From: Epsilonproteobacteria bacterium UBA4036
GTDB lineage: Bacteria; Campylobacterota; Campylobacteria; Campylobacterales; Arcobacteraceae
Reading direction: 5' to 3'
NCBI GenBank assembly: GCA_002382325.1
Contig: DGAG01000016.1
Coordinates: 59,354 to 123,353, forward strand
DNA: 64,000 bases
Shown here: piece after piece, positions 1 to 7,738 of the stretch
How positions within the stretch are numbered: position 1 is the first letter of the stretch
How the letters are laid out: each line of letters begins with the position of its first letter
The notes under the pieces: model-generated
The model's input: the letters and a program-made list of their open reading frames with translations, nothing else
Databases searched by the model: none
What the model was told of the DNA's origin: nothing
Made by a program: the position numbers and the translations under genes

Positions 1-491
1 CCTATTGATGGATGTTCTGTCGAAATTTTTTCCCATTTTTCTCTTGTATCTTTATCATCTACATACCAAGTTATAGTTTTTAACCAAGATTTTTTTTGAT
101 TCTTATCAAGAGAGTTAATATGCTCTTTTAGATTGAAATTAATATTTTCAAATTTATGAACAATCATATTCCTAAGTTCAGAAAAACGCTTTACAAATGT
201 ACGTTGTTCACTTGTGAGTAAATTATAATCTTTAGTAATTTTCAACTTTCCTATTTGTTCATCTGATAGAGGTAATCTTTCTATGAGTGATTTTAATTTT
301 TCTTCTTCTGTTTGAGCTACAATTAATTCAGTTACAATAGTTTCTATAAGTGCGTGTGCTTTTATAATCATAGACCAATCATCAGTTTTTAATATGGACA
401 GCATAAATTCTGTTTTATCTATAAGCCCTTCAGCCATGGAATTTTTAGTATCATTTAATATTTCTGATGCTTGTTCTTTAGTTAGATACAT
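1..491 (-). CDS. Partial gene: HEPN-like hypothetical protein
   Basis: This leftward gene starts at an ATG at 491 with an AAAGGA ribosome site six bases upstream; its 3' end lies outside the window. The visible 163 residues are soluble, helical and charged. A segment around residues 40-60 followed by R107-N-M-I-V-H112 fits the R-x4-H signature of HEPN domains, which occur in RNases, toxins and nucleic-acid-associated proteins. No other domain is recognisable. Its promoter lies in a 145-bp block repeated upstream of another HEPN-like gene at 6454-7497, though the two proteins do not otherwise look alike. The HEPN assignment is motif-level inference and the function is unknown. Confidence 0.6.
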   Translation of the reverse strand, partial: MYLTKEQASEILNDTKNSMAEGLIDKTEFMLSILKTDDWSMIIKAHALIETIVTELIVAQTEEEKLKSLIERLPLSDEQIGKLKITKDYNLLTSEQRTFVKRFSELRNMIVHKFENINFNLKEHINSLDKNQKKSWLKTITWYVDDKDTREKWEKISTEHPSI

Positions 492-532
492 TTAATTCCT
501 TTCTTGTGTATAACTATTTATTGAACATACAT

Positions 533-561
533 TATATATAAAACACACTGAAAAACGACAA
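533..561 (-). promoter_or_regulatory. Sigma-70-type promoter of HEPN-like gene (copy A)
   Basis: On the minus strand TTGTCG (plus 556-561) is followed after 17 bases by TATATA (plus 533-538). The same elements are conserved in copy B at 7539-7567, upstream of the second HEPN-like gene. Confidence 0.55.
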
Positions 562-589
562 ATAACATACACAAAATATGTTGTATATC

Positions 590-625
590 AAAACACCTAG
601 AAATGCCTTAAATAAGGTGTTTTTA
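590..625. terminator. Hairpin with T-run inside repeat copy A
   Basis: AAAACACC pairs with GGTGTTTT around an inner CCTTA/TAAGG stem, and T-runs follow on both strands. In copy B the arms read AAAATAC and GTATTTT, so one C-G pair has become T-A in a compensatory way. This fits a bidirectional terminator or insulator between the divergent genes. Confidence 0.5.
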
Positions 626-817
626 CTTATTTAGTTATAAAAAATACTATACTTTATAAATAAATTTTAAGTTTATGATATGATTTTTATGTATGTTTAA
701 TGTCGATATTTCGATGATAATAGTACATTATGTATGTATATTAGGACAATACCGTGATAAACCTGCATTATGTTAAATATATTGGAAAAAACTACACTCC
801 AAAGATTAAATCCATAA

Positions 818-845
818 TTTACACACCCCTTATCCAAACTATGCT
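818..845 (+). promoter_or_regulatory. Probable recQ promoter
   Basis: TTTACA (818-823) and TATGCT (840-845) are separated by 16 bases. Transcription would start about 852, leaving only about five bases before the recQ ATG at 857, so the mRNA may be almost leaderless. Confidence 0.45.
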
Positions 846-856
846 ACCATCACACA

Positions 857-2962
857 ATGAATACAAAACATAAAATACTTAAAGATATTTTCGGACACGA
901 CGCTTTTAGGAGCTTTCAAGAAGAGGTTGTGGACATGATTTTAGCCAAAAAAGATGTGCTGACTATCCTTCCAACGGGCGGTGGAAAATCACTTTGTTAC
1001 CAACTTCCTGCACTTTTGATGGAGGGAACGACGGTTGTTATTTCTCCTTTGATTGCTTTGATGCAAGACCAAATTAAAGCATTAAATGATTTGAATATCT
1101 CTGCTGATATGATAAGTTCGGCTACGAGTAACGATGAAAATGCCTTGACGTTGCAAAAACTTTTACGAGGAGAACTTAAATTTGTTTATGTGGCACCTGA
1201 ACGTTTCAGTTCCAATGATTTTGTAGGAGTGTTACAACGAATTAATATCAACTATTTTGTCATAGATGAAGCACACTGTGTTTCTGCTTGGGGTCACGAG
1301 TTTAGGGCTGAGTATCGAAATTTAGACAGACTTAAACGATTTTTCCCCAATAGTGCTATTGCTGCATTTACAGCAACAGCTACAAAAAAAGTGGAAGCCG
1401 ATATTGCTCAAAGTTTGAATCTGAATACGCCTAATCATTTTCGAGCAAAAACCATACGGGATAATTTGTATATCTCTTGTGAGCCACGCATTGGCAATGG
1501 AAAAAACCAAATCTTGAGTTTTTTAAAATCGCACAAAGGGTTGTGTGGAATCATTTACACCTTTACTCGAAAAGAAGCTGAAAGTACGGCTTCCTTTTTA
1601 CAAGAAAATGGATACAGTGCAAAAGCCTATCACGCAGGAATAAGCACTGAGGTGAAAAATGCTGTTTTTAATGATTTTGTGTACGAAAAAATAGATATCG
1701 TCGTAGCTACTATTGCCTTTGGTATGGGAATAGACAAATCAAATATTCGCTTTGTTTTGCACACCTCTTTGCCAAAAACTTTGGAAAATTACTACCAAGA
1801 AATTGGACGTGCAGGGCGTGATGGCGATGTGTCGTATGTGCATATGCTGTATGCTAAAAACGATGAAATCAAACGAAAAATACAAATCGATGAAGCTTTG
1901 GACAATGCGTATAAAACCACTGCTTTAGAAAAACTTGAAACCATGTATCGCTATTGTGTGAGCAATCAATGTCGGCATAAACTCATCGCTTCATATTTTG
2001 AAGATACGATTGATGAGTGCAAAACATTGTGTGATAACTGCACGAAAGGGGAAGTGGAACTTATCGATATCAGCATTGAGGCACAAAAGTTTTTAAGTGC
2101 CGTGTACCGAAGCGAACAACGATTTGGTATCAATCATATTATTGATATTTTAAGAGGCTCTAAAAACCAAAAGGTGTTGGAGTTTGCTCATAATCAATTA
2201 AGTGTATATGGCTTGGGAAGTGAGATTTCTAAAAACCAATGGATAGCGCTAACAGATAGACTTATTGATATCGAAGCTGTCAGTTTAGGAGAGTTTCGAG
2301 CGGTAAAACTTCAACCCTTGGGTTTTGAAATTTTAAAAGGCAATCAAAAAGTTTTTTTAGAGAGCGATAAATTTAATATTGAGCAAAAAGAGGCACAACA
2401 CGAAGAGGAACAAAGTGTCGATGAACTGATTTATGAACGATTTAAGAATTTGCGAAAAGAGATTGCACTAAGCCATGAAGTACCTGCATACGTAATATTT
2501 GGCGATAAAAGTTTAAAAGAGCTTGCTTCAAAATTGCCTACAACCAAAGAAGAGATGTTGCGTATCAATGGAGTAGGTGAGGTGAAGTTTGAGAAATATG
2601 GAGAGATGTTTTTGGCGTTGTGTTTGAGTATCAAAGAAGAGTTTGAACAACAACTTGAACAAAAAGTTCCGCTCAAAAAACTGACCAAAACCTACTTGGA
2701 TACATTTGAACTTTTAGAAGAATCAAAAAGTGTAGAAGAGATAGCACAAATCAGAGATTTAGGCTTGAGTACAATTATTTCACACATCAATTTGTTGTGT
2801 GAACACCAAAAAATTTCACCGCAAAAACGCACCGAACTTTTAGCGCCTTTAGAAATACCGCAAGAGATTAAACAGTGGATAGAAGAGGGCTTGAAACAAC
2901 AAAATCTACGAGAACTTCGCCAATATCTCTCTTTGTATGAACACTTATATACGAACGCTTAA
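857..2962 (+). CDS. recQ: ATP-dependent DNA helicase RecQ
   Basis: This is a 3'-to-5' superfamily 2 DNA helicase of recombination and fork repair. The 701 residues show the Walker A motif TGGGKS near 40-45, DEAH at 137-140, the QEIGRAGRDG motif VI near 314-323, a zinc-binding cysteine set (C372, C388, C392, C395), a winged-helix RQC region, and an HRDC domain near 510-590. A helix-turn-helix-like tail follows (about 625-680). The start at 857 matches the usual RecQ N-terminus, but I see no Shine-Dalgarno sequence, and the promoter leaves a very short leader. It is transcribed away from the HEPN-like gene across the duplicated block. Confidence 0.95.
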   Translation: MNTKHKILKDIFGHDAFRSFQEEVVDMILAKKDVLTILPTGGGKSLCYQLPALLMEGTTVVISPLIALMQDQIKALNDLNISADMISSATSNDENALTLQKLLRGELKFVYVAPERFSSNDFVGVLQRININYFVIDEAHCVSAWGHEFRAEYRNLDRLKRFFPNSAIAAFTATATKKVEADIAQSLNLNTPNHFRAKTIRDNLYISCEPRIGNGKNQILSFLKSHKGLCGIIYTFTRKEAESTASFLQENGYSAKAYHAGISTEVKNAVFNDFVYEKIDIVVATIAFGMGIDKSNIRFVLHTSLPKTLENYYQEIGRAGRDGDVSYVHMLYAKNDEIKRKIQIDEALDNAYKTTALEKLETMYRYCVSNQCRHKLIASYFEDTIDECKTLCDNCTKGEVELIDISIEAQKFLSAVYRSEQRFGINHIIDILRGSKNQKVLEFAHNQLSVYGLGSEISKNQWIALTDRLIDIEAVSLGEFRAVKLQPLGFEILKGNQKVFLESDKFNIEQKEAQHEEEQSVDELIYERFKNLRKEIALSHEVPAYVIFGDKSLKELASKLPTTKEEMLRINGVGEVKFEKYGEMFLALCLSIKEEFEQQLEQKVPLKKLTKTYLDTFELLEESKSVEEIAQIRDLGLSTIISHINLLCEHQKISPQKRTELLAPLEIPQEIKQWIEEGLKQQNLRELRQYLSLYEHLYTNA

Positions 2963-2967
2963 TTTGC

Positions 2968-2996
2968 TTGACAAAAACCAATTCATATGATAATAT
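2968..2996 (+). promoter_or_regulatory. Consensus sigma-70 promoter of copper operon
   Basis: TTGACA (2968-2973), a 17-base spacer and TAATAT (2991-2996) lie immediately after the recQ stop and before the copZ-like gene. Operator copies overlap the spacer and the predicted start site. Confidence 0.85.
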
Positions 2997-3025
2997 TTTC
3001 ATATGATAAAAATTACATATGAATC
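2981..3025 (+). promoter_or_regulatory. Triple CATATGA operator, likely bound by the ArsR-type repressor
   Basis: CATATGA occurs at 2984-2990, 3000-3006 and 3016-3022, an exact 16-bp period. The outer copies form the palindrome ATTCATATG...CATATGAAT. One copy abuts the -10 box, one covers the likely start site and one lies in the leader, the geometry expected for repression. The binding partner, the regulator at 3246, is inferred from proximity. Confidence 0.7.
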
Positions 3026-3037
3026 GGAGAAAACATT

Positions 3038-3244
3038 ATGAAAAAAACATTTAAAGCAAAAAATATCTCTTGCAATAATTGTGCAAATTTGATTAAAGCG
3101 ACACTTGAAGATGACTTTGGACCAATTGAAGTCAATTTAAACGTCAATCCCAAAGAGGTGACAGTAGAAATCGAAAACGACGAAAAAGAAGCCATTTTCA
3201 AAGAAGAGATGGGGTCTATTGGATTTGATGTAATAGAAGAGTAA
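3038..3244 (+). CDS. copZ: CopZ-like heavy-metal-associated domain protein
   Basis: This 68-residue cytosolic protein consists of one ferredoxin-like HMA fold. The metal site is C13-N-N-C16, a CxxC motif in the usual loop after the first strand. In copper operons such proteins carry Cu(I) to the exporting ATPase, and a CopA-type ATPase lies two genes downstream. It is first in a three-gene operon, begins with ATG after a GGAGA ribosome site, and ends one base before the next start codon. The loop lacks the common GMxC context, so the bound metal could differ from copper. Confidence 0.8.
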   Translation: MKKTFKAKNISCNNCANLIKATLEDDFGPIEVNLNVNPKEVTVEIENDEKEAIFKEEMGSIGFDVIEE

Positions 3245-3245
3245 G

Positions 3246-3611
3246 ATGAGCGAGTTAAAACCACTGATTCGTTCGTGTTGTGAAGACATCAGTTATATTC
3301 CTGACATTGAAAAGACTTTGCCCACTCAAAGTGAACTTGCTTCTTTAAGTCATATTTTTAAAGCTTTATCTGATCCCATTCGGCTTAAAATAGTGTTTGC
3401 TTTATTGGAGTATGAAATTTGTGTAGGAGAGATGGCAAACTTACTGCAACTTCCTCAATCTCATGTTTCACATCAACTCAAGATTTTACGTAAATACGGT
3501 ATTGTAGAGTTTACAAAAGATAAAAAAATGTCTTTTTACTACATTAAAAATGCATACATGAAAAGCGTACTCAAAATGACCTTACATGGCACAAAGGAAA
3601 CTCATGTCTAA
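3246..3611 (+). CDS. ArsR/SmtB-family metal-sensing repressor
   Basis: This 121-residue winged-helix protein matches the ArsR family: a core from about residue 33 (ALSDPIRLKIVFALL) and a recognition helix near 76-90 (LPQSHVSHQLKILRKYGIV). Candidate metal ligands are the N-terminal Cys pair (C11, C12) and the Cys in the ICVGEM segment, where classical ArsR has ELCVCDL; only one of those two cysteines is present. It lies between the metallochaperone and the ATPase, and three CATATGA operators overlap the operon promoter, so it probably represses its own operon until metal binds. The inducing metal is inferred from CopA. Confidence 0.85.
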   Translation: MSELKPLIRSCCEDISYIPDIEKTLPTQSELASLSHIFKALSDPIRLKIVFALLEYEICVGEMANLLQLPQSHVSHQLKILRKYGIVEFTKDKKMSFYYIKNAYMKSVLKMTLHGTKETHV

Positions 3612-5784
3612 AGAAAAAATCAAACTCAATATTTCCGGTATGACGTGTGTGAATTGCTCCAATGGCATTGAACGTGTGGTGGGGAAAATGAAAGGATTGG
3701 AGTCAGCGAAAGTCAGCTTTGCTTCAAATGAAGGGGAGTTTTTTATAGACTCTGAAGTGTTGCCAAAAGAGAAATTAATCCAAAAAATTGAACAACTGGG
3801 CTATGGCGTAGAAGAGGATTTAAAAGCATTAGAACAGAGCAAACAAAAAGCCTATAACGAACTTGCAAGAGTCTTTTTCTTAAGTGCTTGTATTGCTGCC
3901 ATTATGTTTGTTTTGATGTTTTTCCCTTTACAAAATATACAAGCCAACCACTATTTGATGTTTGGTTTAGCCACTGTTGTGCAGTTTTATGCCGGTGGTC
4001 GATTTTACACTTTTGCCTATAAAGCACTTAAAAACAGAAACTACGATATGAATGTATTGGTGGCATTGGGTACAAGTGCGGCGTATTTTTACTCGGTGTT
4101 TGTGGTTTTTTTCCCCTCTATATTTCCTGAAAATTTACGATTTCTTTATTTTGATGGGGCTGTAGTGATTATTACCTTTATTCTTTTAGGACGTTTACTT
4201 GAAGAGCGTTCAAAAGCCAAAGCCACAGACTTTTTAAAAAAACTTATGGATTTAGCTCCTTTAAATGCGACACTCCTTTGTGAAGATGGGAGTTTAAAAA
4301 CGGTCTTAGCAAGTAGCTTGAAAATAGGAGATAAAGTTTTAATTAAAACGGGTGAGAAAATATCAACCGATGCAGTTATTACTAAAGGAAGTGCCGATAT
4401 TGATACTTCTATGATAACAGGTGAATCGATGCCTGTGTATAAAACCATGGGCGATGAGGTCATTGCTGGCACACTTAACACCACAGGAGTCATTGAAGTA
4501 GAAGTGTTAAAAGAGTCAAAAGATACAACACTTTCAAAAATCGTAGCACTGTTAAGTACAGCACAAAGTAAGAAGCTACCTATTAGCCGATATGCTGATA
4601 AGGTTGCCAATATATTTGTGCCTGCAGTTATTTTGATTTCTGTTTTGACATTTTTCGTGTGGTTTGTTATCCTAGGAGATACACTAAGTGCTATCTTAGC
4701 CTCAATTTCTGTTTTAATTATCTCTTGTCCTTGTGCCTTGGGATTAGCTACGCCAATTGCTATTGTAAGTTCTGTAGGCAAAGGTGCACGTGAGGGAATT
4801 TTAATCAAAAATCCTGAAATTCTTGAATTGATTAAAGACATCAAATATGCTGTTTTTGATAAAACGGGTACACTTACTACTGGTATTATCAGTGTGAAAA
4901 ATGCTTTATACGAAGAGGAACATTTGGATATGTTGGCTTCACTTGAAACTCAAAGTGAACACCCCATTTCTAAAGCAGTGGTCAATTTTGCAAAAGACAA
5001 AAATATGCCGTGCAATAAGCTGTTTGATGAGATTAAAATTATTGCGGGGCAAGGTATTGTTGCCCCGTATGAGAATAAAAAAGTGTGTATTGGGTCATTG
5101 GGATTTTTACAAAACAATGATGTAAAAATTGAAGAAAAATATATGAATTTTTACACTCAAGCGTTAAGTGAGGGTTCGGGTGTAATATTGGCTTCATATG
5201 ACAATCAATGTGTTGGAGTATTTGCTTTAGAAGATACCATCAAAGAGGGGGCGATTGAGTTAATCCAGAACTTAAAAGCAAAAAATATCACCCCTATTTT
5301 ACTTACAGGTGATAACCAAACCACCGCAAACAGTGTGGCGAAGAAATTGCATATTGAAAAAGTGTTTGCCCAAGTGCTTCCTGATGAAAAATATAAAGTC
5401 ATTATCGAACTTCAAAAAGAGGCAAAAGTGATGTTTGTAGGGGATGGGGTCAATGATTCTCCTTCGATTAAACAAGCCGATATAGGTATTACCTTGAATT
5501 CAGGTTCTGATATTACTAAAGATGCAGGCGATATTATATTAATCAACAATGAGTTAAATGCCGTCTTAAAAAGCATTAATTTATCAATTGAATCAATGAA
5601 AATCATCAAACAAAATCTTTTTTGGGCGTTTATTTATAATGCTGCTGGCATACCTTTAGCTGCGGGAGTATTTTTCCCTTTATTTGGTGTGATGTTAAGT
5701 CCGATGTATGCAGGGATTGCGATGAGTTTTTCTTCAGTTACGGTGGTGTTAAATTCGTTGAGATTGAAATTCAAAAGAATATAA
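3604..5784 (+). CDS. copA: P1B-1-type copper-exporting ATPase CopA
   Basis: This inner-membrane pump exports Cu(I) using ATP. From the chosen start it has 726 residues: an N-terminal HMA domain with GMTCVNC (C15, C18), TM helices, the actuator motif TGES, the membrane metal site CPC, DKTGTLT with the phosphorylated Asp, the SEHP nucleotide-site motif, and GDGVND. The YN segment (TM7) and MxxSS segment (TM8) are typical of Cu(I) pumps. The ATG at 3604 is preferred over one at 3586 because AAAGGA precedes it and the HMA domain then starts normally. It overlaps the repressor gene by eight bases, implying translational coupling. Confidence 0.93.
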   Translation: MSKEKIKLNISGMTCVNCSNGIERVVGKMKGLESAKVSFASNEGEFFIDSEVLPKEKLIQKIEQLGYGVEEDLKALEQSKQKAYNELARVFFLSACIAAIMFVLMFFPLQNIQANHYLMFGLATVVQFYAGGRFYTFAYKALKNRNYDMNVLVALGTSAAYFYSVFVVFFPSIFPENLRFLYFDGAVVIITFILLGRLLEERSKAKATDFLKKLMDLAPLNATLLCEDGSLKTVLASSLKIGDKVLIKTGEKISTDAVITKGSADIDTSMITGESMPVYKTMGDEVIAGTLNTTGVIEVEVLKESKDTTLSKIVALLSTAQSKKLPISRYADKVANIFVPAVILISVLTFFVWFVILGDTLSAILASISVLIISCPCALGLATPIAIVSSVGKGAREGILIKNPEILELIKDIKYAVFDKTGTLTTGIISVKNALYEEEHLDMLASLETQSEHPISKAVVNFAKDKNMPCNKLFDEIKIIAGQGIVAPYENKKVCIGSLGFLQNNDVKIEEKYMNFYTQALSEGSGVILASYDNQCVGVFALEDTIKEGAIELIQNLKAKNITPILLTGDNQTTANSVAKKLHIEKVFAQVLPDEKYKVIIELQKEAKVMFVGDGVNDSPSIKQADIGITLNSGSDITKDAGDIILINNELNAVLKSINLSIESMKIIKQNLFWAFIYNAAGIPLAAGVFFPLFGVMLSPMYAGIAMSFSSVTVVLNSLRLKFKRI

Positions 5785-6341
5785 TACTCTCTTGAAAACC
5801 ACAAGGGTTTCCGCCTTTACTTTCTTTATCCGTAAAGAAAGTAACAAAGAAACTCTCCACGGCTTCGGTGGCAAAGCTCCCCTCGCTTATTATTTTCATT
5901 TTTTGGCTTTTTAAAACTCGCTAAAAGGTGCGTTAAGCACCTTTCTTAACGCTTCAAACAGTTAAAAAGCTGGTTTCAAAAAAAGAAAATAAACACTCGG
6001 CACCTGCAGATGTGGAACAAAATCCCTAGTGTTCAAAGTATCTTTTATTAATTGAGATTAGTGAAGTTGTTAAGCAAGAAAATCAAATATGAAAATGTCC
6101 TTATCCCTCTTATTCCAACATCTGAAAAGCCGAACGTTTATTTTTATTTTCGGAAAAGAGTTGCAACTGTTTGAGTAAATAAATGTGCTAAATGCACATT
6201 TATTTATGAGTTTTGCGACTCAGAAAAGAAAAATAATAAGTGAGGGAACCCCAAGGGCTTTGAAGCTTAGTTGGTGGCTTTGCTTACTTTGTCCACACAA
6301 AGTAAGAGAGCGGAAATCCATGTGGTTTTCAAGAGAGGTAT
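5785..6341. repeat. 557-bp inverted pair of a structured non-coding element
   Basis: The segment between copA and the convergent HEPN-like gene has no credible ORF. Its left arm (5785-6029) and the reverse complement of its right arm (6099-6341) are diverged copies of one ~245-bp sequence, joined by a ~70-bp centre. Both ends share the outer motif CTCTCTTGAAAACCACA. Each arm predicts three helices in the same order. P1 is at 5817-5844 on the left. P2 is at 5857-5871. A long P3 stem (5890-5914 with 5962-5992) encloses a GTGC/GCAC hairpin (5924-5944 left, 6177-6205 right). Several stems differ between arms by compensatory changes, as with AAAGGTGC/GCACCTTT against AAATGTGC/GCACATTT. This suggests selection for structure; RNA, foldback mobile element and double terminator are all possible. 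Confidence 0.85.
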
Positions 6342-6453
6342 TTTTAATCTTTTGATAATTTTATCATTCTTATTTGTATATATGTTTTCCTATTTTTTAG
6401 AGAACATTAAAGTGGAGATTCAACCTCTGGGGGTGTAATTTTAATAATATCAT

Positions 6454-7497
6454 TTATATAGTAATAGGTGATATTATTAAATTTAAATTTGGAAAAATTT
6501 CTAAATTATAATTTAGTTTAATTAAATCCTTTGTACACAGTATAGACTCTTTAGCATCATTATTTGTTGATACATAATCTTGGTCTATATGAACAATTTT
6601 GTTTCGGCATAATCTAATCTTATCAATTTCAATATATAATTCATAAGGAATTAAATTCATCAATTCCAATAAATTAATAATTACACTTATGCTTAAGCTT
6701 TCTAAATGTTTTTTTCTAGCTTTATTAATTCTCTTACTTCCATTATCAAATGAATTATTTAGAGAGTTGATATGTTTTTCCCATATTTGTATGATAATGC
6801 TTTCAATTATAAACCATGAAAATAAAATTGAAGTTTGATTGTTACCTTCTTTATACTCTGATATACTTCTCAACAATGTTGATAATATTTTTATCAAATT
6901 ATAGTCTTTACAAGCATATTCAAAATTTTGAACTGTATGTTCTAAAACTTTTTTATTTATGAATCTATTATTCTTACTTTTTATCAAATGGTAATTACTA
7001 TCGGGCAACCTATTTTTTTTATAAATTTCAATTGGCTCTTGATTATGACTAGCAGATTGACATCCTTGAAATTTCTCAAGTGAATCAAAATATGCAAAAT
7101 AAGCTCTCATAACATCTTTTTTTGTTAATTCATTAGTTTCTAAAAAAGTTTCTTTTTCTATTTCATATAATGATGAATCTAAAAGGAGATAAAATGTATT
7201 TAAATATTCTATATAATCATTCCAGTTTTTAATATCATTTGATATTGTATAATTAGGATTATTTAGTCTATCACTCCATGGAATCATCTTGTTTTCTAGT
7301 TTATAGACACGAAGTATTATCATGCCGTCTTGAGCAATTTTAATTGAAAAATCATCATTGTCTTTACTGAAAACAATTTCTTCAAGTTTATTTTTTAGTT
7401 CTTCGTCTTCAATTTTTTCAAGTTCTTCACTTGAAATAAAATTATTAGCCCAAAAAGGTACTGAGCTATAAAATGAAATAAATCCTAAAATTTTCAT
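6454..7497 (-). CDS. HEPN-like hypothetical protein
   Basis: This 347-residue protein has no signal peptide or clear membrane helix. The N-terminal ~200 residues match nothing I recognise. The C-terminal half looks like an Apea/HEPN-type helical domain: a hydrophobic helix near 225-240, an LLELMNLIP segment near 276-284, and R298-N-K-I-V-H303, the R-x4-H signature associated with HEPN RNases. It starts at ATG 7497 with AGGAAAG upstream, and its promoter is in copy B of the repeated block. The gene is more AT-rich than its neighbours, consistent with transfer. A role in RNA cleavage or defence is only inference. Confidence 0.65.
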   Translation of the reverse strand: MKILGFISFYSSVPFWANNFISSEELEKIEDEELKNKLEEIVFSKDNDDFSIKIAQDGMIILRVYKLENKMIPWSDRLNNPNYTISNDIKNWNDYIEYLNTFYLLLDSSLYEIEKETFLETNELTKKDVMRAYFAYFDSLEKFQGCQSASHNQEPIEIYKKNRLPDSNYHLIKSKNNRFINKKVLEHTVQNFEYACKDYNLIKILSTLLRSISEYKEGNNQTSILFSWFIIESIIIQIWEKHINSLNNSFDNGSKRINKARKKHLESLSISVIINLLELMNLIPYELYIEIDKIRLCRNKIVHIDQDYVSTNNDAKESILCTKDLIKLNYNLEIFPNLNLIISPITI

Positions 7498-7516
7498 ATA
7501 CTTTCCTATATGAGTC

Positions 7517-7661
7517 TAACTATGTATTGAACATACATTATATATAAAACACACTGAAAAACGACAAATAACATACATAAGATATGTTGTATATCAAAAT
7601 ACATAGAAATACCTTAAATAAGGTATTTTTGGCTATTTAGTTATAAAAAATACTATGCTTT
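7517..7661. repeat. Direct repeat copy B (promoter plus hairpin block)
   Basis: This is the second copy of the block at 511-655. It carries the conserved leftward promoter (minus strand TTGTCG at plus 7562-7567, TATATA at plus 7539-7544) and the covarying hairpin at about 7596-7631. The further match CAAACTATGxTACCATCACACAAT (7678-7701 against 835-858) lies upstream of the methyltransferase gene. Confidence 0.85.
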
Positions 7662-7738
7662 CGTATATCCCTTAACTCAAACTATGATACCATCACACAA
7701 TAAATTTACGAACTTAGGCAAATCAGACAAGGAAAACA

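Larger units (their letters stand above)
511..655. repeat. Direct repeat copy A (promoter plus hairpin block)
   Basis: This block aligns without gaps to 7517-7661, with about 11 mismatches in 144 bases by hand count. It contains the leftward promoter of the HEPN-like gene and a hairpin with T-runs. A second short homologous segment (835-860 versus 7678-7703) extends the duplication to the start of recQ. Copy A carries about 163 extra bases between the two segments. Confidence 0.85.
492..856. other. Divergent intergenic region between HEPN-like gene and recQ
   Basis: These 365 bases hold no convincing gene. The left part (511-655) is copy A of a duplicated promoter/hairpin block. The stretch 656-826 is AT-rich and has no counterpart in copy B upstream of the methyltransferase gene. 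The right end (835-860) again matches sequence upstream of the methyltransferase (7678-7703). A short TCGATATTTCGA palindrome lies near 703-714; I see no function for it. Confidence 0.6.

Noticed and set aside
4146..4844. Long antisense frame inside copA
   Set aside because: It has no ribosome site and lies opposite a strongly conserved coding region; it is a by-product of copA codon use.
5785..6341. Insertion sequence, CRISPR array or retron
   Set aside because: There is no transposase, Cas or reverse-transcriptase ORF, no regular spacer-repeat pattern and no target-site duplication that I could identify. The element is described as an inverted structured pair instead.
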